Source: Nitrospira sp. (GTDB lineage Bacteria; Nitrospirota; Nitrospiria; Nitrospirales; Nitrospiraceae). Taken from it: a DNA stretch of 47,902 nucleotides. The notes below the pieces were generated by a model. That model searched no databases and was not told the DNA's origin. It saw only the letters and a list, made by a program, of their open reading frames with translations. Where the stretch lies: assembly GCA_005116885.1 (NCBI GenBank), contig SWDP01000037.1, forward strand, positions 31,781-79,682. The letters run 5' to 3'. The stretch's first letter is position 1. Every line of letters starts with the position of its first letter. Below, piece by piece: positions 19,554 through 28,205 of the stretch. Both the position numbers and the translations under genes were made by a program.

Positions 19554-20312
19554 ATGAAATTCGTATGCTTGAACTGTGAAACCTACATGAACTTTGAGAA
19601 GGTTGAAAAGCCTGGAGAGGATTCCCTCGGCGTGTTCTTCGGTTGTCCGTCTTGTAATGCCAAGTTCTCCATGGTCACGAATGCAGGCGAAACCCAAATG
19701 GTCAATTCTCTCGGGGTGAAGCTGGGCGGGCGTACTGCTGAGGCCGAGCCTTTTGAGATGACTCGGGGTACGCTGAAAGCCGAAGCCACCGCAGGTTCTG
19801 GTCAGATGGCGGCGTATTTGAACGAGAAGATTCAAGGTGGTCAGCCGGCGGTCGCAGCAACGACGGCTGCACCGGCAGCCAAGCCTGGAGAGAAGTCTGG
19901 CGGCGGTTGTCCCTTCTCTGCGATGGTCGCTGAAATGGGGCTGACCTCCGGTGGGAAGCCTGGCGATACCGAGACAGTGACGTCGGATTTCACCTGGTCG
20001 GCCGATGCAAAGGAAAAGCTCGACCGGCTTCCATCGTTCGTCAAGCCGATGGTGCAGAGCAGTGTGGAGGCTTTTGCTCGCAAGCAGGGATACAAGACTA
20101 TCACGTTACAAGTGATGGATGATTCCAAGGGCGAGTCGAGCAATGGGATCACCTGGACGCCGGACGCTGAAAAACGGCTTGAAAATATTCCAGACTTTAT
20201 CCGCCCCATGGCCCGTAAAGAAGTTGAGCGGGTGGCGAAGGAACGTGGACTGGCGACCATTACGGCTCAAGTGATGGATGAGACAAAAGATAAGTTTATG
20301 AAGTTTATGTAA
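19554..20312 (+). CDS. Zinc-ribbon + two PCP_red-like domains protein
   Basis: N-term CLNC..CPSC; two repeats 'FTWSADAKEKLDRLPSFVKPMVQSSVEAFARKQGYKTITLQVMDDSK' and 'ITWTPDAEKRLENIPDFIRPMARKEVERVAKERGLATITAQVMDETK'. Confidence 0.82.
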   Translation: MKFVCLNCETYMNFEKVEKPGEDSLGVFFGCPSCNAKFSMVTNAGETQMVNSLGVKLGGRTAEAEPFEMTRGTLKAEATAGSGQMAAYLNEKIQGGQPAVAATTAAPAAKPGEKSGGGCPFSAMVAEMGLTSGGKPGDTETVTSDFTWSADAKEKLDRLPSFVKPMVQSSVEAFARKQGYKTITLQVMDDSKGESSNGITWTPDAEKRLENIPDFIRPMARKEVERVAKERGLATITAQVMDETKDKFMKFM

Positions 20313-20342
20313 TCGACGAGGCAAAATATCGATGTCGTGCTA

Positions 20343-20375
20343 AGGCCCGTCCGGCTACCTGGACGGGCCTTTCTT
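20343..20375 (+). terminator. Rho-independent terminator
   Basis: aggcccgtcc-ggctacct-ggacgggcct-ttctt, perfect 10-bp stem after 19554-20312. Confidence 0.85.
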
Positions 20376-20399
20376 GTGAACAACCATCGTGGTGGCGGT

Positions 20400-21167
20400 A
20401 TGGATCGAGGATTGCACCGAAGCTGCTGGGTAGGATTTGCTAGTCTGGTTGTCCTTCTTCTCTCAGCCATACCTCTATGGGCGCAGCATCATGAACAGGG
20501 GCAGCCATCGGCACATGAAGAGGTTGTCACCGGCCACGAACATCCTATGGCTGCTGGATCTCAGCTTGGATGGGAAGGGTCTGTCGCAGGCGTTGCCTAC
20601 TCTAAGTTCAATCATCACCTGACCGGCATGTTGGTGCTCATCATCGGGCTGAGTGAACTGCGTCATGCGTTGGCGATGTCATTCTGGGCTTGGACCAGGT
20701 TTCTTTTGCCGGGAGCCTTGCTCGCGGCAGGGTTTTTTCTCCTTATCTGGAGCGATCATAACGCGTGGCCGATCGGCGCCCTCAGTTTCGTTGAGACCTT
20801 TTTCGGCAGTGACCCGGAAATCTTTCAGCATAAGAGTTATGGGCTCTTGTCGTTGACGGTCGGCGCCATCGAATCGCTCCGCAGGCTTGGACAGATCCGT
20901 CACGCGGCCTGGGTCGCACCGTTGCCTCTCTTTGCCATTATCGGAGGATTGATGTTGTTCAGCCATTCCCACGGCATCCATCCTTCAGCTGCAAAGATCG
21001 CAACGGACCATGCGATGATGGGCACCATGGCGGTGACGGCTGGTTCGTCGAAACTCTTGTCCGATTGGTTCCGCTCCCCATCGCACAGAGAACTTTCCAA
21101 GTGGGAATTGCCCTGGGCCGTCTTGATTCTGCTCATCGGGATACAGTTGCTGATCTATTCAGCGTAA
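20400..21167 (+). CDS. Predicted integral membrane protein, His-containing (copper-resistance/CopD-like topology possible)
   Basis: ~255 aa; signal/TM segments; 'HHEQGQPSAHEEVVTGHEHPMAAGS'. The ATG at 20400 is preferred because the upstream start (20337) overlaps the terminator. Confidence 0.7.
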   Translation: MDRGLHRSCWVGFASLVVLLLSAIPLWAQHHEQGQPSAHEEVVTGHEHPMAAGSQLGWEGSVAGVAYSKFNHHLTGMLVLIIGLSELRHALAMSFWAWTRFLLPGALLAAGFFLLIWSDHNAWPIGALSFVETFFGSDPEIFQHKSYGLLSLTVGAIESLRRLGQIRHAAWVAPLPLFAIIGGLMLFSHSHGIHPSAAKIATDHAMMGTMAVTAGSSKLLSDWFRSPSHRELSKWELPWAVLILLIGIQLLIYSA

Positions 21168-21298
21168 CGCTGCCTGCCGTGCGCTTCTCAGCATAATTGA
21201 CACCTTTCTAAACCCTGTGCTACGAGTACAAGCTCTTATTGATTGAGATCATATTCTTGCGGGGTCGGTCTCCCTGAGCACGGCTGCATGGAGTAAGC

Positions 21299-22051
21299 AT
21301 GGGTGGACATAGCCATTGGGCGACAGTCAAACGGCACAAAGGGGCCATGGATGTTAAGCGCGGGAAGATCTTCACGAGGATTATCCGTGAGGTAACGATT
21401 GCCGCTCGTACGGGCTCAGACCCGGACGGTAACCCTCGGCTCCGGTTGGCCATCTTGAAGGCCAAAGAGGCCAACATGCCGGGCGATACGTTGAAAAAAG
21501 CCATTCAGCGCGGCACGGGAGAGTTGCCGGGCGTCGTCTATGAAGAGTTTTCGTTGGAAGCCTACGGGCCCGGCGGGATCGGCATCTTGATGGAGATCAC
21601 GAGCGATAATCGGAATCGCACCGTGGCTGAGCTGCGAAATCTGCTCACGAAAAACCATGGCAATATGGCGGAGGCCGGTGCGGTTTCATGGCAGTTTCAT
21701 AAAAAGGGACTGCTGACGATTGAACAGGGCAAAGCCGACGAAGATACACTGCTCTCCCTTGCGCTCGATGCAGGAGCAGAGGACATGAAGGTGGGCGAGA
21801 AAAGCTTTGAGATCATCACGGACCCGCACCACTTTGAAGCGGTGAAGAAGGCGCTTGCCGATGCAAAAATCGATACCACACTTGCAGAAGTCACCGCGGT
21901 ACCGCAGAATACGATCAAGTTGGAAGAAAAAGCCGCGGAGCAAATGCTCAAGCTGATGGAAGTCTTGGACGAGCATGACGATGTGCAGAAGGTGCATGCG
22001 AATTTCGATATTTCGGACGAGGTGATGGAGAAAGTGGCCGCTGCGGGATGA
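21299..22051 (+). CDS. YebC/PmpR-family transcriptional/translation regulator
   Basis: 'MGGHSHWATVKRHKGAMDVKRGKIFTRIIREVTIAARTG'. Confidence 0.95.
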   Translation: MGGHSHWATVKRHKGAMDVKRGKIFTRIIREVTIAARTGSDPDGNPRLRLAILKAKEANMPGDTLKKAIQRGTGELPGVVYEEFSLEAYGPGGIGILMEITSDNRNRTVAELRNLLTKNHGNMAEAGAVSWQFHKKGLLTIEQGKADEDTLLSLALDAGAEDMKVGEKSFEIITDPHHFEAVKKALADAKIDTTLAEVTAVPQNTIKLEEKAAEQMLKLMEVLDEHDDVQKVHANFDISDEVMEKVAAAG

Positions 22052-22069
22052 GCAACAGCGTTAGCTACT

Positions 22070-22150
22070 CAGGTGTTCAGACTGAAGGTATTCAGGCTGA
22101 AGGTCGGAGTTCCGAACCCTTCAGCCTTCAGCCTGAACACCTTCAGCCTA
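22070..22150. repeat. Inverted repeat whose arms contain short direct repeats ('ttcagnctgaaggt')
   Basis: caggtgttcagactgaaggtattcaggctgaagg ... cccttcagccttcagcctgaacacctt. Confidence 0.75.
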
Positions 22151-22166
22151 TGTTGCCTCTTAGAGC

Positions 22167-22775
22167 ATGATCGCCTCATTGACAGGCCGATTGGCCTTCA
22201 AGGCGCCGACCCATCTGATCCTCGATGTACACGGGGTCGGATACGAAGCGTACATTCCTCTCAGTACCTACTACGGATTGCCCAATCTCAGCGATAATAT
22301 CTCGTTGAGCGTTCATACCCATGTCCGCGAAGATGCGATTCAGCTCTTCGGTTTTCTGACGTCGCAGGAAAAAGATGCATTCGTGCTGCTGACCAGCGTA
22401 TCCGGCGTCGGACCCAAGTTGGCGCTCAGCGTCTTGTCGGCTCTTCCGGTGCCCGACCTGGTCGCAGCCATTGAGTCGGGAGATGTCGAGAAGCTGACGA
22501 CGGTTCCAGGGATCGGTCACAAGTCCGCCAGCCGTCTTGTTCTGGAGCTGAAGGATAAAGTTGGGACGCTCCAACCTGGTCTCGCGCCGGTAAGCGATTT
22601 ACCCAGGGAGGGACAAGATGCCGTCTTCGATGATGCGCTGTCGGCGCTCGTGAATTTGGGTTATCGTCCGCAAGATGCCAAAGAGGCGTTGAAACACGTG
22701 AAGAAATCTAATACTGAGTCCATCGTGCTCAAAGACATGATTCGTGAATCCTTGAAGGAACTGGCAAGGGGGTAA
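22167..22775 (+). CDS. ruvA: Holliday junction branch migration protein RuvA
   Basis: 'MIASLTGRLAFKAPTHLILDVHGVGYEAYIPLSTY...TSVSGVGPKLALSVLSALPVPDL'. Confidence 0.95.
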   Translation: MIASLTGRLAFKAPTHLILDVHGVGYEAYIPLSTYYGLPNLSDNISLSVHTHVREDAIQLFGFLTSQEKDAFVLLTSVSGVGPKLALSVLSALPVPDLVAAIESGDVEKLTTVPGIGHKSASRLVLELKDKVGTLQPGLAPVSDLPREGQDAVFDDALSALVNLGYRPQDAKEALKHVKKSNTESIVLKDMIRESLKELARG

Positions 22776-22777
22776 GG

Positions 22778-23266
22778 ATGATGATGAAATTGATTCAGCG
22801 AATAGTCCGGACTCAATTTTCCATCGGGCTCGCCATGCTCCTACTGGGGCTGGGGGGCATGCCCGTGCAAGCCGAAGAGCCGAGTGAGCCGAAAAGTATT
22901 CGCAAGACCTGCGGCACATGTCCTGAAGGCTATGCAACCACAGGTGTGACCGAGTCCAAAGAGATTTGCACGGACGGCGATCCCACCCTCGTTCAGTGTG
23001 TCCCCCTCGGTGCGAATTTGTTGGCCGTGTGCGGGTCTTGTCCCGAAGGCTATCGTGAGGTCGGCAGCTCGTCGGTGCCGGGTCGTTGTGGAAGTAAGGA
23101 TGGGGGACGGCTCACACAATGTCAGCTGGAGAAGATGGAGTCGAACCTCCCCGACCCCACGCAAGGCTTCAAGACCTGCCCGCCTGATTGCGGGAGTACC
23201 GCAACGCCAGGACAGGGCGCCTTGCCGCCGCCACCGAAGTATGTCCCAATGCCGGAGAAGAAATAA
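22778..23266 (+). CDS. Secreted Cys-rich hypothetical protein with internal duplication
   Basis: Signal peptide-like N-term; 'CGTCPEGYATTGVTESKEICTDGDPTLVQC' and 'CGSCPEGYREVGSSSVPGRCGSKDGGRLTQC'. Confidence 0.7.
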   Translation: MMMKLIQRIVRTQFSIGLAMLLLGLGGMPVQAEEPSEPKSIRKTCGTCPEGYATTGVTESKEICTDGDPTLVQCVPLGANLLAVCGSCPEGYREVGSSSVPGRCGSKDGGRLTQCQLEKMESNLPDPTQGFKTCPPDCGSTATPGQGALPPPPKYVPMPEKK

Positions 23267-23293
23267 GCCTAAAGGGAAAGAGGTTTCATCGCG

Positions 23294-24301
23294 ATGCCTG
23301 AGCGAGTGGTGAGTGCGCAGATCACGGACGAAGAGCGAAGCATTGAAACGGTGCTACGTCCGCAGACCTTGGAGGAATACGTCGGCCAGGAGCGAATGAA
23401 AGAATCCCTGCGGATCTGCATCGAAGCGGCGAAGCAGCGGAACGAAGCGCTCGATCACACGATTTTTTATGGCCCTCCTGGGTTGGGGAAGACCACTATC
23501 GCTCATATCATTGCTCGTGAGATGGGGGCGGCGCTCCGCTCAACCTCCGGCCTCGTGTTGGCCCATGCGGGAGACTTGGCCGCCATCCTGACAAACCTCC
23601 AGGAGCACGATGTCCTATTTATCGATGAGATTCATCGGCTCCCGGCTTCGGTCGAAGAGGCGCTCTATCCAGCGATGGAGGACTATCAGCTCGATCTCGT
23701 AATTGGTCAGGGGCCTGCGGCCAGAACGGTGAAGCTGGATCTCCCGCAGTTTACGCTCGTTGGGGCTACAACCAGGGCCGGCGCCCTGACCTCCCCGCTC
23801 CGGGACCGATTCGGCCTCGTCCACCGACTGGAGTTCTACTCTCCCGTGGAGCTGCAGACCATCGTGACACGTTCAGCAGGCGTGCTTGGAATCCCCATCG
23901 ACTCCGAGGGAGCGAGGGAGATTGCCGGTCGTGCTCGAGGAACCCCGCGCATCGTCAATCGACTGATCAAACGGGTGCGCGACTATGCTCAGGTGAAGGC
24001 GGCGGGACAAGTGACCCAGACCGTCGCGAGAGATGCGCTTGCATGGTTGGGGATTGATACGGCGGGATTTGATGAGATGGATCGCCAAATTCTTCTGACC
24101 ATCATCGACAAGTTTGCCGGAGGACCAGTCGGGGTGGAGTCCCTGGCAGCCGCAGTGCAGGAAGACCGCGGTACCCTCGAAGATGTCCATGAACCCTATC
24201 TGATTCAAGCCGGCTTCCTCGAACGAACCGGCCGTGGCCGCCAAGCCACGAAGCTCGCCTTCGATCATTTCAAACGGCCAAGTTCTCCCCTTTTTTCATG
24301 A
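23294..24301 (+). CDS. ruvB: Holliday junction branch migration DNA helicase RuvB
   Basis: '[57 protein letters not shown]'. Confidence 0.97.
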   Translation: MPERVVSAQITDEERSIETVLRPQTLEEYVGQERMKESLRICIEAAKQRNEALDHTIFYGPPGLGKTTIAHIIAREMGAALRSTSGLVLAHAGDLAAILTNLQEHDVLFIDEIHRLPASVEEALYPAMEDYQLDLVIGQGPAARTVKLDLPQFTLVGATTRAGALTSPLRDRFGLVHRLEFYSPVELQTIVTRSAGVLGIPIDSEGAREIAGRARGTPRIVNRLIKRVRDYAQVKAAGQVTQTVARDALAWLGIDTAGFDEMDRQILLTIIDKFAGGPVGVESLAAAVQEDRGTLEDVHEPYLIQAGFLERTGRGRQATKLAFDHFKRPSSPLFS

Positions 24302-24491
24302 TGCATCCGGGGCTGTAGAATCCTTTCTGGTCATACATGTACAGAGGGTGGAGTGCTACGCAAGCTCGTGAAACGTTGAGGGTCTTCTTGCTTTGCCGGG
24401 AAGAATTCTTGTATCATCCATCACTTAGCTCGTACCATTCCAGCCGACGGACGGATACCCGCCTTTTGGGGCTGCGAAGAGGGGGTTCGCT

Positions 24492-25319
24492 GTGTCCGGA
24501 GACTTTTCCGAGTATCGGGAAAAGATCGATCGTATCGATGACGAGATTTTACGGCTGCTGAATGAGCGGTCTAAAAGCGTCATTGAGATCGGGAAGATCA
24601 AGAAACTGCGGGATGCGGACGCCAATCTCCATACCCAGGCTCGGGAGGCGGCGATCATCGCGCGCCTGACTCAGCAGAACGCCGGACCGTTTCCATCAGA
24701 AGCCATTCGGCCGGTCTATCGAGAAATTATGTCCGCCTCCCTCTCTCTAGAGGGCCCTCAGAAGGTGGCCTACCTCGGCCCCAGAGCGACGTTTACTCAT
24801 ATGGCCTCCATGCAGAAATTCGGGTCGGCTCCCCAGTACGTCCCCGTCAATAGCATCAAGGACGTCTTTAGTGAAGTTGAACGGGGGCGAGCCAATTTCG
24901 GCGTGGTCCCGATCGAGAATACAACGGAGGGAGTGGTCAACCACACGCTCGATATGTTCATCGATTCCTCTCTGCTTATTTATGGTGAAGTGCTCCAGGA
25001 GGTCTCCCATCACTTGATGTCGAAGTCCGGCGTGATGGACGAGGTGAAACACATCCACTCTCACCCCCATGCCATTGCGCAATGTCGGAATTGGTTGGAG
25101 GCGAACTTTCCCCATGTGCCAGTATCGGAGGTGGCGAGCACAGCACGCGCGGCAGAACAGTGTGTGGAGCATCCCTCTGTTGCCGCCATTGCCTCGGAGT
25201 TAGCCGCCCAGATGTACGGCTTAAAGGTCATCAAGGCTCGGATTGAAGACAATATCAACAACGTGACTCGCTTCCTCATCTTGTCTCAGAAACCTTCGTC
25301 ATCTATAAAATGGAGGTGA
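24492..25319 (+). CDS. pheA: Chorismate mutase/prephenate dehydratase, apparently lacking the C-terminal ACT domain
   Basis: CM domain 'YREKIDRIDDEILRLLNERSKSVIEIGKIK'; PDT 'VAYLGPRATFTHMASMQKFG', 'DNINNVTRFLIL'; then abruptly ends QKPSSSIKWR*. Confidence 0.9.
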   Translation: MSGDFSEYREKIDRIDDEILRLLNERSKSVIEIGKIKKLRDADANLHTQAREAAIIARLTQQNAGPFPSEAIRPVYREIMSASLSLEGPQKVAYLGPRATFTHMASMQKFGSAPQYVPVNSIKDVFSEVERGRANFGVVPIENTTEGVVNHTLDMFIDSSLLIYGEVLQEVSHHLMSKSGVMDEVKHIHSHPHAIAQCRNWLEANFPHVPVSEVASTARAAEQCVEHPSVAAIASELAAQMYGLKVIKARIEDNINNVTRFLILSQKPSSSIKWR

Positions 25320-26029
25320 CGGCAGCCCACGGAAGGCCCGTGATCGTTCCGTTGAAGCAGTGGCGGCACGATCTTCAGGCCATGGCCGATGCCATCACCG
25401 ACCGAACGAAGCTCCTGTTCCTTTGTAACCCCAATAATCCCACGGGAACGATGGTGTCGGCCTCTGAGGTCGAACAGCTACTTTCGCGTGTGCCGGCGCA
25501 TACCGTCGTGGTGTTTGATGAAGCGTATTTTGAGTACGTAAGGAGCCAGCAGTTTCCGGACTCCATGGCCTATGTGAAGCAAGGGCGGAATGTCATTGTG
25601 CTGCGGACATTTTCGAAAATCTATGGCCTCGCAGGATTGCGAATCGGCTACGGCGTGACAACGGCAGAGATTACCAATTTTTTGAACCGAGTTCGCCCTC
25701 CCTTCAACGCGAACAGCCTGGCGCAGTGCGCTGCCCTCGCCGCGCTCGGAGACGACGAACATGTGGCGCGGAGTCGGGCGGTGAATGCCACTGGGATGGA
25801 GCAGATGGTCAATGGATTAACCGCGCTTGGGTTTGCGCCGATCCCGAGCGAAGCGAATTTTGTGTATGTCGATGTCGGACGAGACGGCCGTGCGGTGTTT
25901 GAGGCCATGCTGAGGGAGGGCATCATCGTTCGCCACATTGAAGGGCGTATGGTTCGAGTGACCATCGGCATGGAAGAAGAAAACAGAGAATTCTTGGCTG
26001 CGCTCAAGCGGGTGATCCATCCGCATTGA
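25310..26029 (+). pseudogene. hisC: Histidinol-phosphate aminotransferase-like, apparent N-terminal truncation
   Basis: Starts at mid-protein '(FVIYK)MEVTAAHGRPVIVPLKQW'; keeps 'LCNPNNPTG', 'VFDEAY', 'RTFSKIYGLAGLRIGYG'; about 120 N-term residues expected for the family are absent. Confidence 0.8.
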
Positions 26030-26044
26030 GTGTCTAGTAACCAC

Positions 26045-26219
26045 GCAGGATGCTCGAAAAGGCCGTTCAGCAAGGCCGCAGCGACCTGTCGCTTTACAAG
26101 GGGTGGGTGGAATGATCCCGACTGCGCGCGTCGAACGAGCACATTCCTATCGTGCGCGTTCCGCGAGCAAGGGGATCGTCCCAGCTACCCCATTCCTCCT
26201 TTTTTCAGCATCCTGCTAG
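26045..26219. repeat. TIR element, composite copy carrying the second repeat family inside
   Basis: GCAGGATGCTCGAAAAGGCCGTTCAGCAAGGCCGCAGCGA ... TTTTTTCAGCATCCTGCTAG, internal segment matches the reverse complement of 13291-13380. Confidence 0.75.
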
Positions 26220-26229
26220 TGAGGGCAAT

Positions 26230-27243
26230 ATGATTATTGTATTAAAACCAGAGGCAAGCGAAAAAGAAGTCGATCACATTATCGATCGGCTTCGCGAGTT
26301 GGGATTGAAATCGCAATTATCGACCGGGCAGGAACGGACGATTATCGGCGTGATAGGCGACGATCGAGTGTTGCATAATCAGCCGCTCACGGCATTGCCG
26401 GGCGTTGAAAGTGTGTTGCCCATTCTCGCGCCGTGGAAACTGGTCAGCCGGGAGTTTAAGCGTGAAGGTACGGTTATTGATGTGAGTGGTGTGAAGATCG
26501 GCGGCAATAAGCTGATCATCATGGCGGGGCCCTGCGCGGTGGAGCGGCTCGAAATCACAGTCGGGATTGCCCATGAGGTCAAGGCTGCTGGAGCGAGTAT
26601 TTTGCGCGGAGGCGCCTACAAGCCGCGCACCTCGCCCTATTCCTTTCAGGGGTTGGGGCGTGAAGGGCTGGATTATCTGGTTGAGGCGAAGAAACAAACC
26701 GGGTTGCCGGTGGTCAGTGAGATCCTGGATACCCGCGACATCGAATTGTTTCTCGAAAAAGCCGACATCATCCAGATTGGCGCCCGCAACATGCAGAACT
26801 TTGAACTCCTCAAGGAGGTCGGGGCGTACGACAAGCCTGTGCTGTTGAAGCGGGGACTTTCGGCGACGATCAAAGAGTTCCTTCTGTCGGCAGAATACAT
26901 CATGTCTCGCGGGAATCAGAACGTCATGTTGTGCGAACGGGGAATCAGGACTTTCGAGACGCAATATCGCAATACGCTCGATCTCGCTGCGGTTCCGACG
27001 TTGAAAGGCCTGTCGCATTTGCCCGTCATTGTCGATCCCAGCCATGCCACCGGCAGGTGGGATCTAGTGGCGCCGATGTCGAAAGCTGCGGTGGCCGCGG
27101 GGGCGGATGGCATTCTGATCGAAGTCCATTCGAATCCAGAATGTGCGCTGTGCGACGGCGAAGAATCTATTAAGCCCAGCCAATTCAAGGAATTGATGAA
27201 AGACATGCGAAAGATCGCAGTGGCGGTTGGTCGGGAAGTGTAA
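26230..27243 (+). CDS. aroF: 3-deoxy-7-phosphoheptulonate synthase
   Basis: 'IIMAGPCAVERLEITVGIAHEVKAAGASILRGGAYKPRTSPYSFQGLG'. Confidence 0.93.
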   Translation: MIIVLKPEASEKEVDHIIDRLRELGLKSQLSTGQERTIIGVIGDDRVLHNQPLTALPGVESVLPILAPWKLVSREFKREGTVIDVSGVKIGGNKLIIMAGPCAVERLEITVGIAHEVKAAGASILRGGAYKPRTSPYSFQGLGREGLDYLVEAKKQTGLPVVSEILDTRDIELFLEKADIIQIGARNMQNFELLKEVGAYDKPVLLKRGLSATIKEFLLSAEYIMSRGNQNVMLCERGIRTFETQYRNTLDLAAVPTLKGLSHLPVIVDPSHATGRWDLVAPMSKAAVAAGADGILIEVHSNPECALCDGEESIKPSQFKELMKDMRKIAVAVGREV

Positions 27244-27305
27244 CCGGAAGAATTGTGTTTGAAAAGGGATCAGGATTGAGGCACGGTCTCGGTCCGCTGT
27301 GAACA

Positions 27306-28199
27306 ATGGCGTTGCATTTTACCCAGGTCACAATTATTGGAGTTGGGTTGATCGGTGGATCGCTCGGTATGATTCTCCGACGAAAGGGGTTGGCCGCAAA
27401 AGTCATCGGGGTTGGGCGGCGTGTCGAAAACTTGAAAACTGCGGTCGAAGTGGGCGCGATTGATCGTTACGTGATTGATCCAAAAGATGGAGTGAGGGAT
27501 GCCGACTTGGTCGTGTTGGCCACGCCGGTCGACACTTATGACCGGCATTTGACGGAATGGGCATCCTGTTTGAAAAAAGGCGCGATTGTGACTGATGTCG
27601 GAAGCGTGAAGGGTGTGCTGGTGGAACAGGCTGAACGAGCCATGCCCGATGGTGTCCATTTTGTCGGGGCCCATCCCATCGCCGGTAAAGAAAAGACGGG
27701 GGTGGCGGCGGGATCGGATCAGCTCTTTGTCGGCGCGCGTTGTATCCTGACGCCGACGAAGGCCACGAATCCGCAGGCGCTTGAGCAGGTCCGAACGATG
27801 TGGCAGGAAACCGGCTCAGTTGTGCTTACGATGGATGCCCATCTGCATGACAAGATTCTTGGGGCGGTCAGTCATTTGCCTCATGTGGCGGCCTTTGCTC
27901 TGATCAATGCCCTGGCTCAGATTCGCGATCAGCACATCCCGTCTCTCGACCTGGCAAGCCACTCGGGTGGTGGGTTGCGGGATACGACCAGGATTGCCGC
28001 GAGTTCCCCGGAAATGTGGCGCGATATTTTCCTCTGGAACCGCGACAATGTGGTCACGTTCATTGAAGCCTATGAGCGATCCCTGAGCCAATTGAAGAAG
28101 CTGATTCAAGAGGGTGATGCCTCCGGCATCGAGAGGGAACTCGAACGGGCCAAGCAGGAACGAGAGAAGCTCCCCACGCGACAGACTGTCTCGGCGTAA
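27306..28199 (+). CDS. tyrA: Prephenate dehydrogenase
   Basis: 'VTIIGVGLIGGSLGMILRRKGLAAKVIGVGRRVENL', 'FVGAHPIAGKEKTGVAAG', 'HDKILGAVSHLPHVAAFAL'. Confidence 0.93.
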   Translation: MALHFTQVTIIGVGLIGGSLGMILRRKGLAAKVIGVGRRVENLKTAVEVGAIDRYVIDPKDGVRDADLVVLATPVDTYDRHLTEWASCLKKGAIVTDVGSVKGVLVEQAERAMPDGVHFVGAHPIAGKEKTGVAAGSDQLFVGARCILTPTKATNPQALEQVRTMWQETGSVVLTMDAHLHDKILGAVSHLPHVAAFALINALAQIRDQHIPSLDLASHSGGGLRDTTRIAASSPEMWRDIFLWNRDNVVTFIEAYERSLSQLKKLIQEGDASGIERELERAKQEREKLPTRQTVSA

Positions 28200-28205
28200 G
28201 CACCT

